A stretch of 64,000 nt of DNA from Zeus faber. Taxonomy: Eukaryota > Chordata > Actinopteri > Zeiformes > Zeidae. The stretch is taken from the NCBI GenBank assembly GCA_960531495.1, contig OY482846.1, positions 33,535,817 through 33,599,816 of the forward strand. The letters are read 5' to 3'. Every line of letters begins with the position of its first letter. The first letter of the stretch is position 1. The position numbers and the translations under genes were made by a program. The notes beneath the pieces are model-generated. The model saw only the letters and a list, made by a program, of their open reading frames with translations. It made no database searches and was not told the origin of the DNA. Positions 1 to 49,689 of this stretch are shown piece after piece.

Positions 1-99
1 GATGTTCAGCTGCCGTTCAAACCGTTTAGAAAGTCTTACATTTTGACCAGGCCTGCACTAGTAGATACAAATGTGAATATAGTATTTGTATCAGGGGGT

Positions 100-396
100 T
101 CTTCGGAGGTCCTTGAAGTGCATGAATTCCATCCATCCAGAATTGTAAGTACCTCCCTCAGAAATGTAATACCTTGAATATAGCCACTTATCTGCTGAAG
201 TGCTTGGAAAGTCCTTGAAAGGAAAGCGGTCATTGGAAACCTGTGATATTACCCCCCGGTTCTGTTATTCAAATAGAATGTAATAAAACGTTTCCAAAAT
301 GGCTTTTACGGTATAGATTATGCAGGAAAATGTAAATTGAATCCAGCATGCTTGCAAATAGACACTTACAGTATAATAGTAGATGACAATGAGATT

Positions 397-431
<35 letters not shown>

Positions 432-590
432 TAGATAGATAAAAGATATACTAAATATAAATAATTGACAATGACACTAAGATAATATTATATTTTAATT
501 GATGAAGATGACATTGAAAATGTATAAGATTTGTTTTTGGTGAAGTCCTTGAAAATTAATTTTGTTTCAGTAATAATGCTTTAAGCACAT
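100..590 (+). repeat. Dispersed repeat family 1, copy a
   Basis: It shares with 2740-3110 the ordered blocks CCTTGAA-ATAGCC, TGCTGAAG-GCTTG-AAAGTC-TTGAA, GAAACCTG-GAT-TT-CCCC and, near the end, AAGTCCTTGAA. The internal order and spacing are the same, so this is a diverged interspersed element. No coding capacity is seen. Confidence 0.6.
400..440. repeat. (AT)n then (GATA)n microsatellite
   Basis: About 15 AT units followed by three GATA units, inside repeat family 1 copy a. Confidence 0.9.
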
Positions 591-1067
591 CGCATTGGGG
601 GTCAGGTTAGGTTGGGAGGAAGACTACAACCAAAACGTTGCTACATACATACTAAATGTTCTGTTCTGTACTGGAAGTAAACAGACAGACGTCTTGTCGG
701 ACTTACTACATGGCGTAGACATCATTTGCATCCTATCGTATTTCACTGTGTGTAGTATGTTAACCTGGTACGTTTCATATACTATGTGATGCATACTATG
801 GTTTTGGAATTACTAAACACTCATTAGTTGTACTAAATCGTATGCTCGCCCGCCGTGTTGGATCATTTTCTTCCGCTGCCTCCTTAGTTTCCCTGGTGAA
901 AACCGGTGGAGCGTTCCGCTCCGTTCCGCTCCGTTCCGCTCTTTGGTTTTCGGCTCCTGTCATCTCGGTTCAGAGTGGGCGCTGGGGTCTCGGAGGGCGG
1001 CCCAGACTTCCAGCTCCGTCGGTTAAAAAGGGTTTTTTGTGATGCCGTGTGACGTGTGCGCCTCCAG

Positions 1068-40241
<39,174 letters not shown>

Positions 40242-40711
40242 AGCCGTGCCAGAGTTCCGGCATTCCATCTCGGTGGGAGTCCCCTCACCGTCAAACTCGG
40301 CAAGAAAAAACGATTCGATGGTGCAGGCAATTTGCCGCTTTCCCCGGGTGTGACCCTTTTAATGACGCCATTTAAAAGAATGCTTAACCTGCGAGTGAAT
40401 TACCGCTCCCCGGGTTCTGAAGAGGATGGTGTGGATATTTGGTGGATGTTCTTAGCACGGGGAATTGGAACATTTTGGAGGGACCCCAAAATGCGGTCTT
40501 TAACTTTAAAGTGATATCAAAGTTGTTTGTGTTTTGTTTTGTTTTTTTCTTTGAACATTTCATTGCATATGTTCCTTACCCCAATATAAAGTCCATATGC
40601 TGAAGACACTCACTTTCATATGGACCTTGATTGAACCACGATTTATTTGGAGATTGAAGTCAATGGAAACTTAATAGTATAATGTCGACTGTCAGTTATG
40701 GATAACGGAAA

Positions 40712-40717
40712 AATAAA
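40712..40717 (+). promoter_or_regulatory. Candidate dgkz poly(A) signal (proximal)
   Basis: Canonical AATAAA, the first after the dgkz stop. The downstream sequence is only mildly T-rich. Confidence 0.4.
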
Positions 40718-41039
40718 TTCTGCTTACTTCACCAATTAAGTAATTTGTAATAGTCAGAGAGCTCATTTACAGTCTCCATAACACACCTTGAGAGAGCTTC
40801 CATCCATCAGTCATCGACAGCCCGCATGGTATCAAAAAAAGTTTTTTTTTAAATAGTTTTGGGACTCCCAAGATGCAGAAGTCAACGGAGAAAAAGAAAG
40901 TCCTTCACACCACGTCCGCGGTAACTGTGGGTGAACGAGTGTTATGCTGTATGGGCTGCAAGGAAGGCATCCAGTCAGACGTTTGACAAAACGTTTTGCT
41001 TTAACAAACAAACCCGTGGCCTCGGCAGAATCGTGGATT

Positions 41040-41350
41040 TTTGGAGTCGCGCGGGGGTCGCTCATTTTATCCGAGACCTTGCGCCGCACGCTGTCGCACG
41101 GAGCGGGGGCCTCACGGAAGGCGATGCGGCCGCACGGGAAGGAGACCCGCACTTTCTGGTGGAGGCGGATCGGAGCGGGTCGATGGGAGCGCGAGCTAAC
41201 TTCAAACCAAACGACATCACCCCGGGCCAGCGGGATGACGCGCGGCGGTCAAAGATGGCGGTCATTGATTCAGCGACCAGGCCCACCCGGCCCTGCCTTG
41301 GGAGACGACGGCGAGAATCAGAACCGAGCTCCCGGTCCGGGCTTATTAAG
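41040..41350. promoter_or_regulatory. GC-rich, CpG-dense island between dgkz and mdk
   Basis: In an A/T-rich region this 300-bp stretch is strongly G+C-rich with many CpG (for example TCGCGCGGGGGTCGC, GCGCCGCACGCTGTCGCACG, GACGCGCGGCGG). It carries no convincing coding exon. It may be an unmethylated island acting as promoter or enhancer, or a fragment of a GC-rich repeat. Confidence 0.25.
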
Positions 41351-41822
41351 AGACACTAGCGCAGTGTTTATGTGCCGCGCTCTCTCACCCTGGGAGCCAG
41401 TCTCATTAAAACACACCAGCGCTCCGCTCATTGGACATGGAGAAGCCAAACACAAAGGTAATTGATCCCCAAGGGGGGGATCGTGGCATTGCATCAGCAA
41501 AGAATTGGGATTGAGGCGTATAGGCAGCGCCGCGCACCCGCTGGCTGGAGATGGTTCCAGAAGGAATGGTTTTTACACACTGTCTGGGGGGGGTGGGAGA
41601 AGGTAGAAGACTCGCGATTTTAATTTTTAATGAATTTTTTTTTTTTTTTTTTTTGTACTACTGAATCTTTTCGTTCCGCGCGGCCTCCAGAAGGTTTCGG
41701 CAACGCCAGGGCTTCTACTACTGTCGTCCAAAAAAGTCCAAAGCATTCCGTTTAGTTTTTTTGTTGTGATATGAACATTTGCCCCGACCACGCAAATATC
41801 TTTCTGTGTGAAATGTGGACAC

Positions 41823-41823
<1 letters not shown>

Positions 41824-41855
<32 letters not shown>

Positions 41856-41856
41856 T
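41824..41856 (+). repeat. (GAT)n microsatellite
   Basis: Eleven GAT units. Confidence 0.95.
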
Positions 41857-42528
41857 TGTACAGAAATATTTTAAATGTAACAGCTTTTTATTGTGTAAGA
41901 GCAGAAGAAAAAAAAAACATTTATTGGATCCAAATTCAAACACCAACGCCAAGCACGACAATCATCAAAACCAAGGCCAAAGATCCACGTCGATGGAATT
42001 GAGTCTCTACGCTCATGGGACATGTAGAAGCCCCGCCCCCAAACACCACCCCATCCAAAGGGGGAGAAGCCAATTATGCCTTTTTTTTTTTTTGTATACG
42101 GTTTTCAATCACTACATATTTAACGAAATTGGCAATTATCAAATAGCAGGATATCAATTATCAATAGTTACAGTATTTTACTATCCTTATTAATACTATT
42201 TTGACCGTTGTTTGGACGAACAAACATCCAAGAGACGAGTTTTCACTGAGAGACAGATCAGAGAGTTATTGCACGTTTCAATGTACATTTTTATAATTAC
42301 ATTTACAAAAGAGCATTTTTATCTCATATTTTTCAGTTTGGAAATGGTACTTTCATTGAAACATTTGCCAAACAACTTCGACCTCCTCCTCAGTGACATG
42401 ATTGCACTGCAAGTGGTTCAGCATATATTCGGCTGTGATGTTGATAAAGCAGGGGACACATCCAGAGTTGTAGTATTTAGTCATATCCAAAGTAAACATT
42501 TTAAAATGCTATTTTCTTTGGGTGGGTC

Positions 42529-42534
42529 AATAAA
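42529..42534 (+). promoter_or_regulatory. Candidate dgkz poly(A) signal (distal)
   Basis: AATAAA with a good GT-rich element about 40 bases downstream (GATGTGTGGTTTTGTGTC). Confidence 0.35.
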
Positions 42535-43593
42535 ATAATTGACTGAGTGAAAAGATTCAATTTGGTTTACGATGTGTGGTTTTGTGTCAACAAGAACTAT
42601 TTGCTGCTGCAAAAAAAAAAAAAGCAGATTTCTTCACCTAGTTAAAAAAAATGGGTTTTAATAATAATATTTTTGTTGACATGACAGCGATATGACAATG
42701 GAATATTTTGTGCCAACTTTTTAGAAAGCAAAACACAATATAGTTAAAAGCACAATTTGATGGTATAAAGTTAAATAAATGTTTTAACCCCTGCTGGGAT
42801 CCTGACTCATTAGTTGAGTTGGTGGGGGGAAAAGTTATATTTTGTTTCCCAAAAATATGAAATCTACATTTAAAAGAAAAAAATAAACTTTACTCTTAAC
42901 ACACAGCCGTACAAGCATCAGTCACATGCAAAAACAATATCAATATCGTGTAAAAATTGCAATGTGTGACATGTCTAAAAATCAGTGTGACTTATTGTCA
43001 TTGTTTATTTTTATTCTATTTGGTTTGGTGGAAGTGTTTGTGTTAAATAGCTTTTAAAGTCTAAATCAATATTTTTTTTGATGAATGGAATACTCAGTAC
43101 TGTGCCTGTTTGAAGAGTTTGTGTTTTTCTTAAAAAGTGAATTGCTATATCCACGATTTGTGTAAATGTGCTGATCTAAATATTTAGCCTTGTGTGGGAT
43201 ATGAGATGTTTATTAAAGGTAATGAGTGTTTGCTATGGAATAGTGTCAGCTTCACTGTTTGGCTCTTTTTTATTTTTCAATAGAAAAAACAGTTATTTAA
43301 AAGTTATTTCTAATATCAAGTTACTTTTACCCAACAGCTTGGACTTTGAGACTGATTTTGGGCTCATAAGGAAGAACAAAGAACAAGATCATTTACATGT
43401 TATCAGTCAGACATCACTGAAAAATGTTTGATACGACTTGGATGTTGACTGGGGATCATCTGCAGACTATAATATCCTCTTTTAATAAATTAATAATAAA
43501 TAATCCCCGTTTGAATACTATCACAATGCTATAAAGGAGAGGCTTCCAGAAATTCATAAACATCAAATACGCACCTTGTATCTGTCTTTATTT

Positions 43594-43595
<2 letters not shown>

Positions 43596-43631
<36 letters not shown>

Positions 43632-43655
43632 ATAAATAAATAAATAAATAAACAA
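43596..43655 (+). repeat. (AAT)n then (AAAT)n microsatellite
   Basis: About 35 bp of AAT then AAAT units. Confidence 0.95.
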
Positions 43656-46033
43656 ACAAGCTGTGACGCGAGCAGGGGGTTGCCAGGTATTAACTGCAAG
43701 GCCTCACGCCAGAACGTTACAGTCAAGGAAACTCGGCTGACTGAACTGGCAACCCTCCGGCACCACCACTGCAGGGCCGGAGGGTTGGCCGGTTGGCTCT
43801 GAATGTCGCTGCATTTAAGAGAGCCAAGATCCCGTTCTTATGTTTTCATCCAAAAGTGTTTTCCGTCGTGAAAGACACGAGATGCAATCGTTTAAACCCC
43901 CCCCCCCAACCCCCTTTAATCATGCGTTCCCGTACACCTTTTGTCCTTTTCTCCGGTTGGCGCCGCCTCCGTCGAGCATCCCAGATCCCAGTTAAAATGA
44001 TCCGCGCGCGCGCTGAAAGAAAGCGGCTTCGTGGATATGATTTTCCTTTGGGCGTTCTGTCGGGCGGGGGATACGGGTCTTCCCGCCAATGCAGCGCGCA
44101 CGGCATCAAAGCGGCCGACAGAACCTCAGCAAACCCTGGGATTTTTTCCCATGTAGTGGCGGGGATTGGATGTGGATCCACATGTTAACAACCGACGTGG
44201 CGTCGGGATGAAACGGAGGCGTCGTGACTGATCGCCGAGCGTTTCATCAATTGGGATGAAACGCGGAGACCAGAGTGAAGACTTGACGTTCGCAGGAGGA
44301 TCCGTCCCTCTCGTGGGGCTGGAGCTTTAAGGTGCCTTAAGCTGCAATAAGCCATATCTCTGCCCGTGATACCAATCGGAAGACCCCGACCCCGCGCCGG
44401 GAAGGGTCGCTCCGTTCTCATTTCCTCCGTCTGCCGCCAGCACGTGCTTCCCTCCCAGCTCCGTCACAACAGTTGGATACTTGATGGCTTAAATTTCCTC
44501 GCTGTTGCGTCTTCGTACTCATCGTGCGTAGTCTCCGGGTGCGTTGGCGATTCCATGTCGCTACAAACCTGTGTGCTCGTACGTGATAAACAAGCACCTT
44601 AAATCTTGAATCTTGACTCCTCATCGCCCACTTCTTGAAGCTTTTACAAAGTTGTGCGGCGGACGGATCGAGGCTCAAACCACAGGATGAAATGACTCTT
44701 TAAAGCAGTGGTCTTCAAACTGTGGGCCACGTGTGGGTTACAAAAATAACTCAATTAGGCCTTTAATATACTGTATATTTTAAGCGCTAATTTGACATGA
44801 CATTACATTCATGAAATATGTCTTTTTTTTTAAGCTCTAAATCAAATAGTATAATAGTTGAGGGGTTGTTAACGTTATTAGTTTATTGAAAATAAAACAT
44901 TGTGTTTTCATTCTTTTTTTTCATTATTATTATTATTAGCATTTTCACATTACTCGTGGACCTTTCTGCTCCTATAGGCAATAAAGGCCACAAACGGATG
45001 TGACTGACTCGGTTTACGATTAACGACACATTTTTTTGGGCAGAAAAAAACCCCAACAGTTTGACTACCACCGCTTTACAACTGTGTTTTGACCTCACAT
45101 CGACCAATACCTGTTTACGCCCCAAGCCCAAGATGAAAACAGTGATGTTCTCCTTCATTTAGCTCAAGCTGTGCTTGTTTTACCGGGGCCAAGCGCAGTC
45201 AAACCACCCGGCCGTGCACGGTTCATTTCATTTGAACGTTTTCTTTCTGAAACGTTTGAAACGTAATGGCTTCCAACGCCGGAAATGTCGTTTTCTCCAG
45301 GAAAGTGTTTTTTTTGTTTTTTTGTTTTTTCTTTTTGGTGTAAAAAGTAGTCGCAGTCGCCTGAAAACGGGACCCTCGCCAAAGTCTAAAATCCTAAAAT
45401 ACGTTCAATTACTTGAATTGAGTGAAACTATGTCAAACCGGGCTCGACCGACGTCCTGGATTTTCTTGGCTTTAGCGGAACTAGTTAGAGAATACTTCCT
45501 GTTGCCATGGTTTCCCTTCCCCAGGGAACAGACAGACGGGGGGGGGGGGGTGTTAGGGGCCCTGCTACATGGGGCTCTCAGAGGGAGTGTTAAACAAACC
45601 GCAAATACCCCAAACTTGTCAAAATACCCCAATTCATCAAGTTTGGTCTTTGAAGCCGCAACGTCTTTGTTTGAAAATCACCAAAATATCACCAGACGAG
45701 AGGACGTACCTGTGTAGTCGGGGCCATTTACAAATTGCGCTTTCTGGCAGTTTGACTGACAACTAGACCGACCAATGAGAGAGTGTCTGGGGCGGGGCCT
45801 ATCGGTCAACTCAAAGCGCTCCATGTTTTAACTTACTTCCTTGTCGAAATCCTCGATCGGAGTTAATCAACATTGTGACCTCTCATTCCATTGTGAGGAC
45901 ACGTTCTGTCCCATGTTTATTTGTATTATGATGTTTATTGTTCTTTTGCGGTAGTTTTTTTATTGTATGTTTTCAAAATGTTGTGTCTAATATTGTACAT
46001 TTTTTAGGTTAATTGCATATTGCCATTTTCTGC

Positions 46034-46090
46034 TTTATCTATCTATCTATCTGTCTATCTGCCTGTCTGTCTGTCTGTCTGTCTGTCTAA
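46034..46090 (+). repeat. (CTAT)n/(CTGT)n microsatellite
   Basis: Tetranucleotide units changing from CTAT to CTGT. Confidence 0.95.
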
Positions 46091-46517
46091 ATGCTGTGAC
46101 TCCTAGCAATGAAACAAATGCATTTGCACTTGCATTGGCCAAGCTCTGGCCGCAGTCTTCAGTATAACGTCAAATCACCTATTGTTATATAAACGTTTAA
46201 CCTTATACCCATAACAACGTATAACTTTGAAAATCAGAAACCGATGTCATACCTCGAATGGAGAAAAAAATTTTAAATCTCTTCAATAGAAATAGAAACT
46301 TTTCCTCTGAGAAAAAGTCCACAAAAAAAAGTCAAGGGCCTAGAAATTGAGTGGAGTTGAGGTATGAAGCTACTTTCCACCTCCTGCTGCCTCGTACGTG
46401 AGCAAATGAACAATGTTTTGTGTGTAATTAGGCGCGAGATTTTGCAAGCGATGAGTAAAAGCATTTTCAACAGACTTTCCATCGCTTAGTGACACACTGC
46501 AGGGATGTGATTCATTG

Positions 46518-46523
46518 TGTGTG

Positions 46524-46561
<38 letters not shown>

Positions 46562-46582
46562 TGTGTGTGTGTGTGTGTGTGT
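46518..46582 (+). repeat. (TG)n microsatellite
   Basis: About 65 bp with TGCG interruptions. Confidence 0.95.
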
Positions 46583-46659
46583 CTGAAAAGAAAGCAGAGG
46601 ACACAGTTTATGTGTGTGTTTTGTGTGAGGGTGCGTAAATGGGGGCCCTAATGCAACCA

Positions 46660-46928
46660 GTATGAACTGGTTTGGCAGACAAAGGATGCGGGGGGGGGTT
46701 AGCGTTGGGGGGAGTGCAATGGGTGAGTGAGAGAGAAGAGAAAGAGAGAGAGAGAGACATTTACAAAGGCCTGAAAAATTGGAGAGAGAGAGCGAGAGGG
46801 AGAGGGAGAGGTGGGGTCTTTCGCTTTAGCCAAAAGCTCTGCAAATTCCCCAGAGAGGCTGGACTTTTCCAACTTTGAAGAAGTTTTTTTTTTTTCATTT
46901 TTTTTTTTTATCTCCAGACCCGGGCAGG
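46660..46928 (+). promoter_or_regulatory. Candidate promoter and first exon region (GA-rich)
   Basis: A G-rich then GA-rich stretch (GGGGGGGGGTTAG at about 46690, then AGAGAG tracts to 46810) leads into non-repetitive sequence ending at a donor-like CAGG/GTAAGA. GA-rich runs are common near animal promoters but equally common as microsatellites. No TATA box was found. Low confidence. Confidence 0.2.
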
Positions 46929-47071
46929 GTAAGATTCCCACAGATAAAGTGATAAACATCCTCTTTTCATCCACATGAAGAGTTTGGAGACACTTTCGCC
47001 GCTTAGATGGTGACTTGTTTTTTTTTTTTTTTCACTGTTTCTCTCTCTCTCTCTCTCTCTCTCCCTCTCAG

Positions 47072-47160
47072 ATCCTTTCGGGAGAATATCCCAAACTCTC
47101 TCCGACAGACTCATCCTGTCGCTGCAGCATCCACGTTTGGAACTGACGCCGACGAAACAA
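47072..47160 (+). other. Candidate non-coding 5' exon (possibly mdk)
   Basis: Eighty-nine bases of non-repetitive sequence lie between a strong acceptor, (CT)n ending CCCTCTCAG at 47071, and a near-consensus donor AA/GTGAGT at 47161. There is no long open frame. The position 8.2 kb upstream of the mdk start codon, same strand, and the need for an upstream mdk leader exon make a 5' untranslated exon plausible. A possible first exon would end at the donor CAGG/GTAAGA at 46928. This is inference from splice signals only. Confidence 0.3.
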
Positions 47161-47653
47161 GTGAGTTCAGTTTGAGTCATTTTTATACTCTTTTATTTTG
47201 TTTCCCTCGGGTTTACTGTGGCTCTAGGCCGCAGGATCCACACTGAGTCGGTTCCTCCGGCTCAGGGAAGTCCTGCCCGGTCCCTTTAACGCAAATCCAT
47301 TTGTTGGAATTTCCCTTTAATCTACAATTATTGGGGATTATAAAGGGATGATTCAGGATGAAATGTTTGTCTTTTCCCGTATACTTTGGTCGGGCTGCGC
47401 GACAGCAGCGTCTGCGAAGTACAACCCAGGCTACTTGAAAGTACTTTTTTTCTCGTCTCTGACACCAAGTCTGACAAATCTGAACTCTGGTCTAGTGTTG
47501 TAACAAAAGCTTTGTGCGGCGTGTGTGGCTGCTGCAGGATCCTTTATACAAAAACAGTACATCCTGAAAAAGCTTGACAAAGACTCCAACTTGCAAAGTC
47601 TTAACAAGCAAAAACGCAAAAAAGTGCATACTAATGTTTTTTTTTTTTTGAGA

Positions 47654-47669
47654 AGTGGTGTGTGCATGT

Positions 47670-47714
<45 letters not shown>

Positions 47715-47752
47715 CGTGCGCGCATATTCGTGTGTGTGTGTGCGTGTACGCA
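47654..47752 (+). repeat. (TG)n with CGCG interruptions
   Basis: About 100 bp; followed by repeat family 6 copy a. Confidence 0.95.
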
Positions 47753-47871
47753 CGTTTATTTTACTATACTTGTGAGGGACGGTCTCCGATTTGACTATTT
47801 TGTGGAAACCAGAAACATGGGTCTTCACCAACCAGGTCTTTTTACTCAGACCTCACTTTGATACCAGTTCA

Positions 47872-47872
<1 letters not shown>
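47753..47872 (+). repeat. Dispersed repeat family 6, copy a, between TG tracts
   Basis: It shares TTACTATACTTGTGAGG-AC, GTCTC-CCGATT, ACATGGGTC-TCAC-AAC-AGGT, TTTACTC-GACCTCA-TT and TTCAAGAGTGT with 52888-53012. Both copies lie between (TG)n tracts on either side. Confidence 0.7.
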
Positions 47873-47944
<72 letters not shown>

Positions 47945-47955
47945 GCGCGCGCGTG
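47873..47955 (+). repeat. (TG)n microsatellite
   Basis: About 80 bp ending in CGCGCGTGCATGC. Confidence 0.97.
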
Positions 47956-48118
47956 CATGCATTTTGGCGAAGCATGGATATGGACGTTCTCTGCTCGGCC
48001 TCATGACTCCGTCCCTGTGTGTCTCACTTCTAATAGCTGGCGGGTCGAATTGGGACAGACGGGGAAAGTCATTTCCGCTCAGCTGCTTTCCAAAATCCTT
48101 AATTATAGAGTCAACAGA

Positions 48119-48196
48119 AACACGCACGGGCACGCACGCACGCACATACACACACACACACACACACGCACGCACGCACGCACACACACACGCACT
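48119..48196 (+). repeat. (CA)n/(CGCA)n microsatellite
   Basis: About 78 bp, complementary to the TG tract 170 bp upstream. Confidence 0.95.
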
Positions 48197-48392
48197 CAGT
48201 GCAGCTCTGACGCCCCTTATCCTCCCCTCTTCAACCCTTTTTCTAATCGTATGGGTGGAATTCTAACTCCGACTGCTCAGGGGCAGAAATGGCTTTTTTT
48301 TTTTTTCTTGTCCACTGATCACTGCTCCCTCCTCAGATTAAAACATGAGGACGAAGCAGAAATACTGTCTGTCAGCTTTTTTTATGCCATGG

Positions 48393-48394
<2 letters not shown>

Positions 48395-48475
<81 letters not shown>
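48395..48475 (+). repeat. (TG)n microsatellite
   Basis: About 80 bp, perfect. Confidence 0.97.
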
Positions 48476-48476
<1 letters not shown>

Positions 48477-49689
48477 ATAGGCTGTGACTATCACTCCTCT
48501 TTAGACCAGAACAGTGCATTTTTCCGAAGTGGCAGCTTTACAAGAGGTTTTTTTTTTGTTTTTGTTTTTTTTTCAAAACAACACAAACCATCCTCCAAAT
48601 GGCTTTGAGGGCATCTAGAACTCGCTTTAAAAAAAAAAAATCATTATTATCATTATTATTCTTCCCTTTTACTGTACTGTCAGCAGGTCTACAACAGTGG
48701 GGAATTCATGTGGCATTGCGCAGAGTTGATCCGCAAAGGGCAGCTCCAAATTCCCAATCTTCCATAATCACCCAGAACCTGTTCCAATAACTCCATCGTT
48801 TGGTCGACCTGTGGGATGTCAATCGCACAATTTCGGGGCCACCCACCAGAGGCCGGCCCGAAAACCACCCACCAAGGCGCCCTGCAACCCCCACCGGGCT
48901 GCAGCAGTCCGCTCGCCCACACGGCTCCGAGGGCACCGGCCCAAGGTGGGGTCGGGGCCGTGCTTTGTTCGTATCTACTCAGCTTGTGTGCGGCTCTAGG
49001 ACGGTGTGACAGGTGAAGCACGGCCAACACAAGAGCCCAAAGACGGAAAGCCACTCCGCGCCCCCCAACGACCACCCAACGCCAACCCCCCCCCGAGCCC
49101 AGCAGGCTTCGGTTCACTGACAGGGTTGTCTCACTGGTAAAAGTTGCCAGCGTTTCCTTCAATGTATCAGCTTTGTTTTCCCTCGGTGCCCTTCGTCTCT
49201 CCGTTGGACGTCGCGAGATCGTTTCTGCTTTTCCACTTGTGACGCTTCCGCGGCGTGGAGGCAGCCACTGAAGAGCTGCTGTGACTCAAGAGGGAGGATG
49301 CCTTTTGGATAGTTGTTGGTTCAGAATGTTTGCATTGGTGAGGGATGACAGATTAAAAAAAAAAAAAAAAAGGACTATTTCTGTGAGACGTCGGATGAGC
49401 GGCGGCGGCGGCTGAAGGGTGTTATTTGTTCGATAGAATTTCATTTCGAGAGAAACGTTTTTTGTTTGAGGTTTTGCAGAAAGCTGTAACCGCCCGTCTC
49501 CTACCTCTGGGTTAGTGTTGTGGACGATGAAAGTTGGGCCGACTCCAAAATGCGCTTCAGATAAGCGATTCCTTGCGGTTTCCATGAAGGGAAAACGATA
49601 CATTTATTCTGAGAGGGCTCTGTGAGAAACGGAAGATCTGATTTTGGTGATTCCTGTCATTCTGTTTGTTCCATTTCCTGCCATCGTAT

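Larger units (their letters stand above)
1..1067. other. dgkz intron, 5' edge of window
   Basis: No exon is visible. It holds a dispersed repeat (about 100-590), an (AT)n/(GATA)n microsatellite and a short tandem CGTTCCGCTC (about 912-941, about three copies). Confidence 0.7.
40242..42534 (+). other. dgkz: dgkz 3' untranslated region (extent uncertain)
   Basis: Sequence after the dgkz stop. There is an AATAAA at 40712-40717 (470 bases after the stop) and another at 42529-42534, the latter followed within 35-50 bases by the GT-rich stretch GATGTGTGGTTTTGTG. The first would give a short 3' end and the second a 2.3-kb one that would include a GC-rich island. Only the first 470 bases can be called with fair confidence. 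Confidence 0.45.
42540..46500. other. Intergenic stretch, no gene seen
   Basis: A/T-rich to 43600, then an (AAT)n/(AAAT)n microsatellite (43596-43655). 43890-44420 is a GC/CpG-richer patch with a palindromic GCGCGCGCGC. 45440-45840 contains CCAATGAGAGAGTG and GGGGCGGGGC typical of short fish repeats. (CTAT)n/(CTGT)n occurs at 46034-46090. Confidence 0.5.

Noticed and set aside
36..233. A minus-strand frame of 65 residues at the left edge
   Set aside because: It lies in a dispersed repeat whose second copy (2740-3110) does not keep the frame.
48689..49162. A 157-residue minus-strand frame in GC-rich DNA
   Set aside because: Trp/Gly-rich low-complexity peptide with no family resemblance; open frame explained by GC richness.
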